A stretch of DNA of 51,226 nucleotides. Source: Paracoccaceae bacterium. GTDB lineage: Bacteria > Pseudomonadota > Alphaproteobacteria > Rhodobacterales > Rhodobacteraceae. Shown one piece after another: positions 36,098-44,220 of the stretch; positions within the stretch are counted from its first letter, which is position 1; every line of letters starts with the position of its first letter. Below the pieces are notes generated by a model. That model was not told where the DNA came from and did not search any database. It saw nothing but the letters and a program-made list of their open reading frames with translations. The stretch covers positions 1-51,226 of the forward strand of contig REER01000067.1 in NCBI GenBank assembly GCA_007694945.1, in the 5' to 3' direction. Position numbers and translations under genes: made by a program.

Positions 36098-37600
36098 ATG
36101 GAACGCAGATCACATGGCACGCGCATCATGGTGGCCCTGATCGGGCTGACGGCGCTGGCGATGCTTTTGCCGGCTGCAGTGGGCTTCACGCTTCGTGAGC
36201 ATATGCTCGCGCGCGCCTTTCTATATTCGGCGGCATTGCTGACCAGCATCGCCGGCCTTGTTTATCTGGCCATCCGCAATGCGCCCAGCCGTGGCTGGGT
36301 GCTGTCGCACCCGTTTTACTATCTGACGCTCGCCTACCTGATCTTGCCCGCGCTGATGGCCATTCCCATGGTCGAGGCCGTGCCGGGTTTGCGTTATCTC
36401 GATGCCTGGTTCGAGATGGTCTCGGCCTTCACCACGACGGGCGCCAGCGTGATCGAGGGCGAGGGAACGCTCAGCCTGCACCTGTGGCGGGCACTGGTCG
36501 GCTGGGGCGGGGGGCTGTTCGTGCTGGTGACAGTAATGGCTCTGCTGGCGCCGCTCAATCTGGGCGGGTTCGAACTGATCCGGGCACGCTCGCAAGCCGC
36601 GCGCGACTCCCCGGACAGGTCTGGAGCGCAGGCCTCGTCTCGGATCGACTCTGCCTATAGCGACAAGAACCTTGAGCGATTGCGTCACCAATTCCAACTG
36701 ATTACCCCGGTCTATTTCGGGCTGACCCTCGTGCTCTGGGTCGGGCTGTCGATTGCCGGCAACCCGCCCCTCGTGGCGCTGATGATGGCCATGTCGACCC
36801 TCGCGACGTCGGGCATCGCAACGGATCCGGTTCTTTCAGGCGGTGTCTCGGAGGGCCTGATTGCGTTGCTGCTGCTGCTGGCAGTGTCGCGCAGTCTCTG
36901 GCCCGGCGCGCCGGGCATGGGTGCGGGACCACGGCTGCAGGATCTGGAGTTGCGGACTGGTTTCGCGGTGCTGTCGGTCCTTATCTTCGTCATGGCCATC
37001 CTGCTGGTCGCACGGGGCACTGATGGCGGGCTATGGCCCTATCTGGCCGAGCTTTGGGGTGTGGCGTTCACCAGCCTGTCCTTTCTGACCACTACCGGCT
37101 TCATCAGCGGCGCGCTTCCGGCCGACGGCGGTGTGTTTGCCGGTCCCGCCGGGATTGCGCTACTGGGTCTGGCGCTCTTCGGGGGTGGTGTGGCGACGAC
37201 GGCGGGTGGCCTGAAGCTGCTTCGGGTCTTTTCGCTCTACTGGCAGGCGCGTTTCGAGGTCTCGAAGCTGGTCTATCCCGAAAGCGTCGGCGGCGATGGC
37301 CCGCGTCTGCGGGGGCTGCGCACCGATGGGGCACTTGCAGCCTGGCTCTTCGTGATGATCTTTATCTTTACGCTGACAGCGATGACCGCCGCGCTCACCG
37401 TGATCGGCGAAGGTCTGGAAGATGCCATCATCCTTGCCGTCGCGGCCCTGACCACGACGGGCCCGCTTGCTCAGATAGCCGGAAGCACGCTGATCGCATG
37501 GGCGGCCCTCAGTGACACGGCCAAGGTGATTCTTGCATTTGGAATGGTGCTTGGACGGCTCGAGATGCTGTTGCTACTTTCTGTGTTCTGGCGGCGCTGA
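36098..37600 (+). CDS. trkH: TrkH-family potassium transporter
   Basis: The ion-conducting subunit of Trk. The 500-residue membrane protein has about ten helices organised as four M1-P-M2 repeats. Filter segments visible are SAFTTTGASVIEGE, STLATSGIATDP, SFLTTTGFISGALP and ALTTTGPLAQIAG, each with the central glycine after a Thr/Ser run. MFGGGVATTAGGLKLLR-type sequence (here LFGGGVATTAGGLKLLRV) is the TrkH signature before the intramembrane loop. It functions with the adjacent TrkA in potassium homeostasis, important under salt and pH stress. Confidence 0.95.
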   Translation: MERRSHGTRIMVALIGLTALAMLLPAAVGFTLREHMLARAFLYSAALLTSIAGLVYLAIRNAPSRGWVLSHPFYYLTLAYLILPALMAIPMVEAVPGLRYLDAWFEMVSAFTTTGASVIEGEGTLSLHLWRALVGWGGGLFVLVTVMALLAPLNLGGFELIRARSQAARDSPDRSGAQASSRIDSAYSDKNLERLRHQFQLITPVYFGLTLVLWVGLSIAGNPPLVALMMAMSTLATSGIATDPVLSGGVSEGLIALLLLLAVSRSLWPGAPGMGAGPRLQDLELRTGFAVLSVLIFVMAILLVARGTDGGLWPYLAELWGVAFTSLSFLTTTGFISGALPADGGVFAGPAGIALLGLALFGGGVATTAGGLKLLRVFSLYWQARFEVSKLVYPESVGGDGPRLRGLRTDGALAAWLFVMIFIFTLTAMTAALTVIGEGLEDAIILAVAALTTTGPLAQIAGSTLIAWAALSDTAKVILAFGMVLGRLEMLLLLSVFWRR

Positions 37601-37758
37601 GCGCAGCTATCAACTTTGTTCAGCGCAACAAAATTGCGCGGCCTTTTCGTTTTCCGGTTTTCAGGGCTGGAAGTTTCGGAAATCCCGTTCCATAGTTATG
37701 TTATAGGGAGACAAGGCTCCTTGCGTACACCAAACACGCCCAACAAAAAGGCAAGCGC

Positions 37759-37992
37759 ATGGCCAATGATAAACAGAACCTGCAAGACGCATTTCTCAAC
37801 CATGTTCGCAAGAACAAGGTTCCGGTTACGGTATTCCTGATCAATGGTGTCAAGCTCCAAGGCGTGATCACCTGGTTTGACAATTTCTGTGTGCTCCTGC
37901 GCCGCGATGGCCAGAGCCAGCTTGTCTACAAACACGCCATTTCCACCATCATGCCCGGTCAGCCGATTTCACTCTACGAGGGCGACGGCTGA
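37759..37992 (+). CDS. hfq: RNA chaperone Hfq
   Basis: Hfq forms a hexameric ring that pairs small RNAs with mRNAs. The 77-residue protein is nearly all Sm core: [44 protein letters not shown] is Sm1, and [17 protein letters not shown] is Sm2 with the YKHA motif. Q8, D40, F42 and K58-H59 positions match the U-binding pocket. The C-terminal tail is very short, as in many Rhodobacterales. The 158-bp upstream region has an AT-rich patch around TTATGTTATAGGG (37696-37708) that could be a promoter -10 region. Confidence 0.97.
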   Translation: MANDKQNLQDAFLNHVRKNKVPVTVFLINGVKLQGVITWFDNFCVLLRRDGQSQLVYKHAISTIMPGQPISLYEGDG

Positions 37993-38033
37993 GTATCACC
38001 GGCGTAGCAGATCATCAGGCAGGTGCCGGGTCG

Positions 38034-39299
38034 GTGACCCGCGCTCTCGTGCTTCATCCGGACATCCGGACAGCACAATCCACCCGTGCGCCCGAGAACG
38101 CGCTGGCCGAGGCCGTGGCGCTCGCGCAGGCGCTGCCGGGGCTGGAGGTTGTCGACGCGCAGATCGTGCGGTTGCCCAAAGCGCAGGCCGGGATGCTGTT
38201 CGGCTCGGGCAAGGTGGCGGAACTGGGTGAGGCCATCAAGGCCGCAGAGATCGAGCTGGTGCTGGTTGATGGCCCGGTGACGCCTGTGCAGCAGCGCAAT
38301 CTGGAGCGTGAGTGGGATGTGAAACTGCTCGACCGCACCGGACTGATCCTCGAGATCTTCGCGGATCGGGCCCGCACGCGCGAAGGTGTCCTGCAGGTGG
38401 AGCTCGCGGCGCTCAGCTATCAGCGCACGCGGCTGGTGCGTGCCTGGACCCACCTTGAGCGTCAACGCGGGGGGCTGGGCTTTGTTGGCGGTCCCGGCGA
38501 AACGCAGATCGAGGCCGACCGCCGCGCCATCGACACGCAAATGGTGCGCCTGCGCCGCCAGCTGGAGAAGGTCTCGAAGACGCGCGAATTGCACCGCGCC
38601 GCGCGGCGCAAGGTGCCGTTCCCGGTGGTGGCGCTGGTGGGTTACACCAATGCCGGTAAATCGACCCTGTTCAACCGCCTGACCGGGGCCGAGGTGCTGG
38701 CCAAGGACATGCTTTTTGCCACGCTCGACCCGACCATGCGAGCGGTGCGCCTGCCGACGGGCAAGGAGGTGATCCTGTCCGACACAGTGGGCTTCATCTC
38801 GGACCTGCCGACGCAATTGGTCGCGGCCTTTCGCGCCACGCTGGAAGAAGTGCTCGAGGCGGATCTGATCGTGCATGTCCGCGACATCGCCCATCCCGAG
38901 ACCGAAGAACAGGCGCGCAATGTGCGCGATATCCTGACCGATCTGGGGGTCGGCCCCGAGACGGCCCTGATCGAACTCTGGAACAAGGCCGATCTGTTAC
39001 CCGAAGCGCAACACACGGCCCTCGTTCAGCGCGCCGAGGCGCGTCCGGATGTGTTCCTTGGCTCGGCCGTGACCGGCGCCGGGCTGGAGGGCTTCTTCGC
39101 TGCGATCACCGAATTGCTGGATGACACCCGCCATGCCGGTGAAGTGATGCTCGATTTCAGCGAGGGGCGCGCGCGCGCCTGGCTCTATGACAATGTTCAG
39201 GTTCAGAAGGAAGAGCAGGGCGAGTCAGGGTTTCGCCTGCATGTGCTCTGGACTGACCGTCAGAAACGACAGTTCGACGTGCTGCGTGCTGCTGGCTGA
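38034..39299 (+). CDS. hflX: Ribosome-splitting GTPase HflX
   Basis: HflX binds stalled 50S/70S ribosomes and splits them under stress. The 421-residue protein has the N-terminal HflX domain ending in ERQRGGLGFVGGPGETQIEADRR (GGPGETQIE at 152-160), then a helix and the GTPase domain with G1 GYTNAGKS at 203-210, G3 DTVGFISDLP and G4 NKAD. The start is GTG at 38034, 42 bases after the hfq stop; no ATG is nearby in frame. Order hfq-hflX is conserved in proteobacteria. Confidence 0.95.
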   Translation: MTRALVLHPDIRTAQSTRAPENALAEAVALAQALPGLEVVDAQIVRLPKAQAGMLFGSGKVAELGEAIKAAEIELVLVDGPVTPVQQRNLEREWDVKLLDRTGLILEIFADRARTREGVLQVELAALSYQRTRLVRAWTHLERQRGGLGFVGGPGETQIEADRRAIDTQMVRLRRQLEKVSKTRELHRAARRKVPFPVVALVGYTNAGKSTLFNRLTGAEVLAKDMLFATLDPTMRAVRLPTGKEVILSDTVGFISDLPTQLVAAFRATLEEVLEADLIVHVRDIAHPETEEQARNVRDILTDLGVGPETALIELWNKADLLPEAQHTALVQRAEARPDVFLGSAVTGAGLEGFFAAITELLDDTRHAGEVMLDFSEGRARAWLYDNVQVQKEEQGESGFRLHVLWTDRQKRQFDVLRAAG

Positions 39300-39335
39300 T
39301 CCACACGGCGCACGGGGCAACGTTGCGACTCCGCG

Positions 39336-39429
39336 TTAACCATTATGGCAGAGTTGAGGCAGTACGCCCGGTTTCGCCTGAATTGATCGTGATTTTGGCC
39401 AGATTTCTCCCAAGCGTGAACATGGTTAA
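39336..39429. promoter_or_regulatory. Two CtrA-like half-sites upstream of the GGDEF gene
   Basis: TTAACCAT occurs at 39336-39343, and its reverse complement ATGGTTAA at 39422-39429, separated by 78 bp, in the spacer before the diguanylate cyclase gene. TTAACCAT is, from memory, the half-site reported for the cell-cycle regulator CtrA in Rhodobacterales. The second copy is about 40 bases before the chosen ATG, a suitable activator or repressor distance. Confidence 0.5.
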
Positions 39430-39469
39430 CAGCAACTATAGGATGTATAGCCGCTCACGGGAGATCGTT

Positions 39470-40321
39470 ATGAGCTACCACAACCCGATTGTTGTCCGGT
39501 CCATCCTCGCTGGTGTTGACAAGTCTGCTGCCGAGCCCACGCCAGTTTGCGAAGCTCTCGGTCAACTCGACACATTGATCCGGCTGATCCGCCGGACGAC
39601 AGGCGCCGAATCGGTAATGGTCCAGTTCGAGGGTGATATACCACAGCCCATTCGTCTCGGTCGGGAATGCCTGGAGGTCCCGCTGATGCGGCGCGGTAAG
39701 CGCATCGGTGCACTGCGCTGCTTCGGGACAGCGTTCACGCCCGAAGTCGAGAGCCTAATGCAGGAATTCGCGGCGCTGATCGTCGAGCAGAATGATCTGT
39801 CGGCGCAGGCATATGTCGATGCACTGACTGGCGCGCTGACCCGCCGCGCGTTTGCAGATGATATGGAACGACTGGTGTCGACCTATCGGCGCAGCGGTGT
39901 CGCATGCAGCCTGATCATGTTCGATCTCGACCACTTCAAGAAGATCAATGACACCTATGGCCATCAGGCCGGGGACGCCGTTCTGCGCACAGTCGGTCGT
40001 CTGGTTAAGCGCGAATTGCGCGCGGAAGACCGGTTCGGACGGTTAGGCGGCGAGGAGTTCGGCGTATTGATCGCGGCGAGTATCGAAACTGCGACCGAGA
40101 TTGGTGAACGGTTGCGTCAGGCCATCGCGGCTGCGGTCGTGGACGGGTTCGAGGAGATCCGCGTCACCGCCAGCCTTGGCGTGGCGGGATGCGATATCGA
40201 GATTCAATCGGCTACAGCGCTTATGTCGGTAGCCGATCAGCGGCTCTATTCTGCCAAACGCACGGGTCGCGACAAGCTCTGCACCGGGCCCTCGCGTACC
40301 CGAGCCATACCCCTATGCTGA
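39470..40321 (+). CDS. Diguanylate cyclase (GGDEF domain)
   Basis: A 283-residue cytoplasmic protein that makes cyclic di-GMP. The N-terminal ~105 residues look like a divergent GAF domain (VMVQFEGDIPQPIRLGRECLEVPLMRRGKRIGALRCFG). The GGDEF domain follows: DALTGALTRRAF, MFDLDHFKKINDTYGHQAGD, and the active site GGEEF at 193-197. The RxxD inhibitory site five residues upstream of GGEEF is not clear (AEDRFGRLGGEEF), so product inhibition may be absent. The ATG at 39470 has GGGAG about seven bases upstream; a TTG at 39323 would add 49 residues without domain character and would place CtrA-like sites inside the gene. Confidence 0.9.
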   Translation: MSYHNPIVVRSILAGVDKSAAEPTPVCEALGQLDTLIRLIRRTTGAESVMVQFEGDIPQPIRLGRECLEVPLMRRGKRIGALRCFGTAFTPEVESLMQEFAALIVEQNDLSAQAYVDALTGALTRRAFADDMERLVSTYRRSGVACSLIMFDLDHFKKINDTYGHQAGDAVLRTVGRLVKRELRAEDRFGRLGGEEFGVLIAASIETATEIGERLRQAIAAAVVDGFEEIRVTASLGVAGCDIEIQSATALMSVADQRLYSAKRTGRDKLCTGPSRTRAIPLC

Positions 40322-40365
40322 GTTAGACGCGCCTCTTCCTAGCTCTTCTCCCTGCGGGATTCTGC

Positions 40366-40383
40366 CCCAAATTCAAATTTGGG
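40366..40383 (+). terminator. Probable terminator after the GGDEF gene
   Basis: CCCAAATT (40366-40373), CA, AATTTGGG (40376-40383), an 8-bp stem followed by CTTTGAAT. It lies 45 bases beyond the stop codon and before tatA. The T-run is short, so efficiency is uncertain. Confidence 0.5.
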
Positions 40384-40467
40384 CTTTGAATGCGCGTTGA
40401 TAATCCATAAATGGGGAGGACACGAGGTCGCGCGCAAAATGTCAGCGCGCGCCAGAGGGAGATACCT

Positions 40468-40692
40468 ATGCTGAACAATATTGGCCCTGCCGGTCTGATC
40501 CTGATCGCTATCGTCGTGCTTGTGCTTTTCGGGCGTGGCAAGGTGGCGAGCCTGATGGGTGAGGTGGGCAAGGGGATCACCTCGTTCAAGAAAGGTCTCA
40601 AGGATGAGACCAACGAGATCGAGAAAGCCGATGACGAATCCGTCAAGACGGCGCGCGACGTGACGCCAGAGGCGGACAAGGACAAGGCTTGA
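40468..40692 (+). CDS. tatA: Sec-independent protein translocase TatA
   Basis: A 74-residue component of the twin-arginine translocase that oligomerises around folded cargo. It has the standard N-terminal helix (GPAGLILIAIVVLVLFG), the FGRGK hinge, an amphipathic helix (LMGEVGKGITSFKKGLKDE) and a charged tail. The ATG at 40468 is preceded by AGAGGGAGA. It heads the tatA-tatB-tatC operon. Confidence 0.95.
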   Translation: MLNNIGPAGLILIAIVVLVLFGRGKVASLMGEVGKGITSFKKGLKDETNEIEKADDESVKTARDVTPEADKDKA

Positions 40693-40755
40693 CGCGCTTG
40701 CAGCGTCTGAGCGCGGGCAGTCTCGCAACGCCGGGTCTGTCTTTAGGGGGTTGTC

Positions 40756-41307
40756 ATGCTTGATCTCGGCTGGACCGAGCTTCTGGTGGTCGGCATCGTG
40801 GCGCTGATCGTGGTGGGTCCGAAAGACCTGCCCAAGATGTTCCGCACACTGGGCCAGTTCATGGCCAAGGCGCGCGCCATGGCGCGCGAATTCCAGCGCG
40901 CCATGGATGATGCAGCCGACGCCTCCGGTGTGAAAGATGTCGCGCAGGACCTGAAAAAGGCGACCAACCCGCAGGGCATGGGGTTCGACGAACTGAACAA
41001 GATGAAGAATTGGGACCCGCTGCGCGACGACCAACACGACGCCAAGCCAAAGGGCAAAGTCAAGGGCAAGGAGAAACCCGCGTCCGAGGCCGATGGCGAG
41101 GCCGAACTGGACCGGGTCGAAGCCGAGATGGAAAACCTCCGCCGCGAACGCGCCCAAGCCAAGGCCAGTGCCGCCAAGGCAAAAGCCGCCAAAACCGAAG
41201 CGTCCAGCGAGAGCCCGGCGCCTGCAGCGCCGGGTTCGGCCAAAGACGCCCCCGCTGAACCGCCGGCGCAGCCGGCATCTGACGCCTCGGACACGAAAAA
41301 CGCATGA
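40756..41307 (+). CDS. tatB: Sec-independent protein translocase TatB
   Basis: A 183-residue TatB. The start [36 protein letters not shown] has the conserved Glu in helix 1 and the GPKDLP hinge that separate TatB from TatA. The C-terminal half is low-complexity Ala/Lys/Pro-rich coil. It receives twin-arginine precursors with TatC. The gap to tatA is 63 bp, and its stop overlaps tatC by 4 bases. Confidence 0.95.
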   Translation: MLDLGWTELLVVGIVALIVVGPKDLPKMFRTLGQFMAKARAMAREFQRAMDDAADASGVKDVAQDLKKATNPQGMGFDELNKMKNWDPLRDDQHDAKPKGKVKGKEKPASEADGEAELDRVEAEMENLRRERAQAKASAAKAKAAKTEASSESPAPAAPGSAKDAPAEPPAQPASDASDTKNA

Positions 41308-42173
41308 CCCGCCCCGATGAGATTGAAGACAAGAGCGCGCCACTAATCGAGCATCTGGCCGAGTTGCGCTCGCGGCTGATCAAATCGGTGCTGGCCTTTC
41401 TGGTGGGCATGGTGATCTGTTTCACCGTCGCTACGCCGATCTTCAATTTCCTGACAGCACCGCTCTGCGACGCGCTTGCGACACGCGGGCAGGATTGCGA
41501 CCTGATCTTCATCAGCCCGCAGGAAGGCTTTTTCGTGGCCATCAAGGTATCGCTTCTGGGCGGGTTCATGCTGGCCTTCCCGGTGATCGCGGGTCAGATG
41601 TGGCGCTTTGTGGCGCCAGGGCTCTACCGGTCGGAAAAGAACGCCTTTCTGCCCTTCCTGGTCGCCTCGCCCTTCATGTTCCTGCTGGGTGCGGCCTTCG
41701 CCTTCTATGTCGTCACGCCGCTGGCCTATAATTTCTTCCTCGGCTTCCAGCAATTTGGCGCAGGCGGCGAGGTGCTGGAAGATGTGCCCGGAGGCGCGCC
41801 GCTCTCGGTGGTGTTTCAGGGTTCGGCCCAAGCCTACCTGAATCTAACGATCAAGTTCATCGTCGCCTTTGGCCTTTGCTTTCAGTTACCCGTCCTGCTG
41901 ACGCTGATGGGCAAGGCAGGGCTCGTGTCCGAGCGCGGGCTTCGCTCGGGGCGGAAATGGGCGATCGTCGGCATCCTGACCATGGCGGCCCTGGTCACTC
42001 CGCCCGATGTCATCACCCAGATCATCCTTTTCGTGGTGGTCTATGGGCTCTACGAAATCTCTATCCGGCTGGTGGGTCATGTCGAGCGCAAGCGCAACGA
42101 GGAGTTGCGCCGCAAGGGGTTGCTCGATGAGGATGACGAGATTTTCGAGGATGAGCTGGAAGGCGAGAAATGA
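41304..42173 (+). CDS. tatC: Sec-independent protein translocase TatC
   Basis: The polytopic receptor for twin-arginine signal peptides. The 289-residue protein has six helices and the first-loop signature [19 protein letters not shown]-x-x-P-E motif region [14 protein letters not shown] and the [22 protein letters not shown] loop match TatC. The C-terminus is acidic ([17 protein letters not shown]). The start overlaps tatB, and the stop overlaps the following DUF815 gene by 4 bases. Confidence 0.95.
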   Translation: MTRPDEIEDKSAPLIEHLAELRSRLIKSVLAFLVGMVICFTVATPIFNFLTAPLCDALATRGQDCDLIFISPQEGFFVAIKVSLLGGFMLAFPVIAGQMWRFVAPGLYRSEKNAFLPFLVASPFMFLLGAAFAFYVVTPLAYNFFLGFQQFGAGGEVLEDVPGGAPLSVVFQGSAQAYLNLTIKFIVAFGLCFQLPVLLTLMGKAGLVSERGLRSGRKWAIVGILTMAALVTPPDVITQIILFVVVYGLYEISIRLVGHVERKRNEELRRKGLLDEDDEIFEDELEGEK

Positions 42174-43042
42174 CCCAGCCGCCGGATTGGTCGACGCTCT
42201 CGGCCGAGAGCCTGCGTCGGATCGCCGATGCGCTTGAGCGCATCGCGCCCGCACCTGCACCCACGCCTGACCTGAGCAGGGCCGAGGCCTTTGTCTGGCA
42301 TGTCGCGCCCGACCGGCTGCAACCCGTGGCGGACGTCAACCGCGTGGCACTTGACCTGCTGCGTGATATCGACCGCGCGCGCGACACGTTGCTGGCCAAT
42401 ACCCGCCAGTTTGCGCGCGGACTGCCTGCCAATAATGCGCTTTTGTGGGGCGCGCGCGGGATGGGGAAGTCCTCGCTGGTCAAGGCGGTGCATGCGCAGG
42501 TCTCCGCAGAGGCGCCTGAGGCTGGGCTGAAACTGGTCGAGATCCAGCGCGAGGATCTGCCCTCGATCGGGCGGCTGATGGGGCATCTGCGCGCTGCGGC
42601 GGCGCGGGTGATCCTGTTCTGCGATGACCTGTCGTTCAGCCATGACGATCAGCATTACAAATCGCTCAAGGCAGTGCTCGATGGCGGGATCGAGGGGCGG
42701 CCAGCGAATGTGGTGCTCTACGCGACCTCGAACCGCCGCCATCTGATGCCGCGTGACATGATCGAGAACGAGCGCTCCTCGGCGATTTCGCCCTCGGAGG
42801 CGGTGGAGGAAAAGGTCTCGCTCTCGGATCGTTTCGGGCTGTGGTTGGGCTTCCACCCCTGCGGTCAGGATGAATACCTCGCCATGATCGAGGGCTATTG
42901 CGCGGCCTATGGGCTGGAGATCGACCCTGCGCGGTTGCGCGCCGAGGCCATCGAGTGGCAGGCGACGCGTGGCGGGCGCTCAGGGCGGGTGGCGTGGCAG
43001 TTCTTCACCGATCTGGCTGGCCGCGAGGGTGTGCGGCTTTGA
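42170..43042 (+). CDS. DUF815 AAA+ ATPase-like protein
   Basis: A 290-residue P-loop protein of the DUF815 family. The Walker A GARGMGKSSLV lies near residues 96-106, followed by KLVEIQREDLPSIGRLMGHLRAAAARVILFCDDLSF (Walker B in ILFCDDL), a sensor-1-like YATSNRRHLMPRDM and FGLWLGFHPCGQDEYLAMI. The N-terminal helix SAESLRRIADALERIAP is typical. Function is unknown; AAA+ proteins of this group are sometimes predicted to remodel protein partners. Its start is fused to the tatC stop (ATGA), which suggests a coupled role with the Tat system. Confidence 0.85.
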   Translation: MTQPPDWSTLSAESLRRIADALERIAPAPAPTPDLSRAEAFVWHVAPDRLQPVADVNRVALDLLRDIDRARDTLLANTRQFARGLPANNALLWGARGMGKSSLVKAVHAQVSAEAPEAGLKLVEIQREDLPSIGRLMGHLRAAAARVILFCDDLSFSHDDQHYKSLKAVLDGGIEGRPANVVLYATSNRRHLMPRDMIENERSSAISPSEAVEEKVSLSDRFGLWLGFHPCGQDEYLAMIEGYCAAYGLEIDPARLRAEAIEWQATRGGRSGRVAWQFFTDLAGREGVRL

Positions 43043-43082
43043 GAAGGTGGTTTGAAGGGCTGCCGCCCCTCAAGCTCCCTGC

Positions 43083-43107
43083 TTCAAGGGGCTTACCGCC
43101 CCTTGAA
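43083..43107. terminator. Strong hairpin downstream of the DUF815 gene
   Basis: TTCAAGGGGC-TTACC-GCCCCTTGAA is a perfect 10-bp stem, and a second, imperfect hairpin (TTGAAGGGC-TGCC-GCCCCTCAA) lies just upstream at 43052-43074. GTGAGTTTTTTT follows 9 bases later, so T-rich sequence is present for the plus strand. It sits between convergent genes. Confidence 0.7.
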
Positions 43108-43116
43108 AATCCCCGT

Positions 43117-43138
43117 GAGTTTTTTTAGCAAGATGAAA
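43117..43138 (+). repeat. 22-nt convergent-spacer element, copy 2
   Basis: GAGTTTTTTTA then GCAAGATGAAA. It matches 19 of 22 bases of the copy at 11395-11416, in the same orientation, again in the spacer of a convergent gene pair, and here follows a strong hairpin. It ends 2 bases from the stop codon of the minus-strand oxidoreductase. From memory, closely similar strings recur after genes across Rhodobacterales. Confidence 0.6.
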
Positions 43139-43140
43139 CC

Positions 43141-44094
43141 TCAGGGATCGGCGCTTGCGAAGATAGCGTCGATCATGGCCTGATTGCCACGTGAGAATTC
43201 TAGCGGGCAGGGGAAGGGCGTGTTGTCGCGCGCGCTTCGGGCGAAGTTTTCCAGCATCAGCGCATATTGGTTGGCGGTGTTGAAGCTGCGGCTCCGCGTG
43301 TCGCCATTCTGCTGCCACTCCACCCGGCAGTCGCCATATACGACGCCGCTGAACGGAGCCGAAAGCGCGATCCAGCCATCCTGGCCGTGAAACAGCATGT
43401 GCTGGCGGCGGGCCTGCATCATGCCGCAATAGAAGGAGAGCGTGAAGGCGGGGAAATCCGCCCAGACCCGGGCGAAACTATCGACCCCGTTCTGCCAGCG
43501 GATATCGGCGCGCAACCGCTCGGGCTCGGCCCCCGTCGCCAGCCGTGTCGTGATGCAGGGATAGACCCCCACATCGCGCAGACCGCCCCCGCCCATCTCG
43601 GCGCTGTGGCGGATATTGACCCTGTCACGGTTGGTATAGGTGAACACGCCCTCGACATGTTCCAGCGGGCCGATGACACCCTCGGCCAGCAGGTCGCGCA
43701 CCAGTACCCATTGCGGATGATGCGCCACCATGAAAGCCTCAGTGATGAGCTTGCCCGTGGTGTCGCGCGTGGAGATCAGCGCATCGAAATCGCGGGCATC
43801 GAGTGCAATGGGCTTTTCGCAGAGCACATGCTTGCCTGTCTCGGCGGCGCGGATCGACCAGTCCAGATGCAGGTGATTGGGAAGGGGGATGTAGACGGCT
43901 TCGATCTCTGGATCATCTAGCAGCGCCTCATAGCTGGAATGGACGCGCAGGCCGGGGACCAGTGCTTCGAACGGCGCCGCGCGGGTCGGGTCACGCGTGG
44001 CGAGCGCGACAAGTTCAGTCTCGCGCGCCACTTGCATGGCGGGGGCGAGGCCGGTTCGCGCGATTTTTGCTGCGCCAAGGATTCCCCATTTCAT
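43141..44094 (-). CDS. Gfo/Idh/MocA family oxidoreductase
   Basis: A 317-residue NAD(P)-dependent sugar or inositol dehydrogenase-like protein. The Rossmann start is [21 protein letters not shown], then [36 protein letters not shown] (here [16 protein letters not shown]...), the EKP catalytic lysine motif, and the C-terminal beta-sheet domain with [34 protein letters not shown]. The H-x-x-x-H-type catalytic His is not certain. The substrate is unknown. It is divergent from argS by 126 bp and interrupts the usual run of housekeeping genes. Confidence 0.9.
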   Translation of the reverse strand: [317 protein letters not shown]

Positions 44095-44220
44095 GCGGTC
44101 TGCCCTCCTGTCGTCGTTGGCGCTAACCTTATCTGCCTCTGCCCTATGGACAAGACGGGGCAGGCCATTGACGCTCTGACAGGTGCAGCGTAGTGCAGGG
44201 GCGTTAGAGAGGACCGAGCC

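Noticed and set aside
39323-39469. N-terminal extension of the GGDEF protein from a TTG
   Set aside because: The added residues have no domain character and the internal ATG at 39470 has a better ribosome site.
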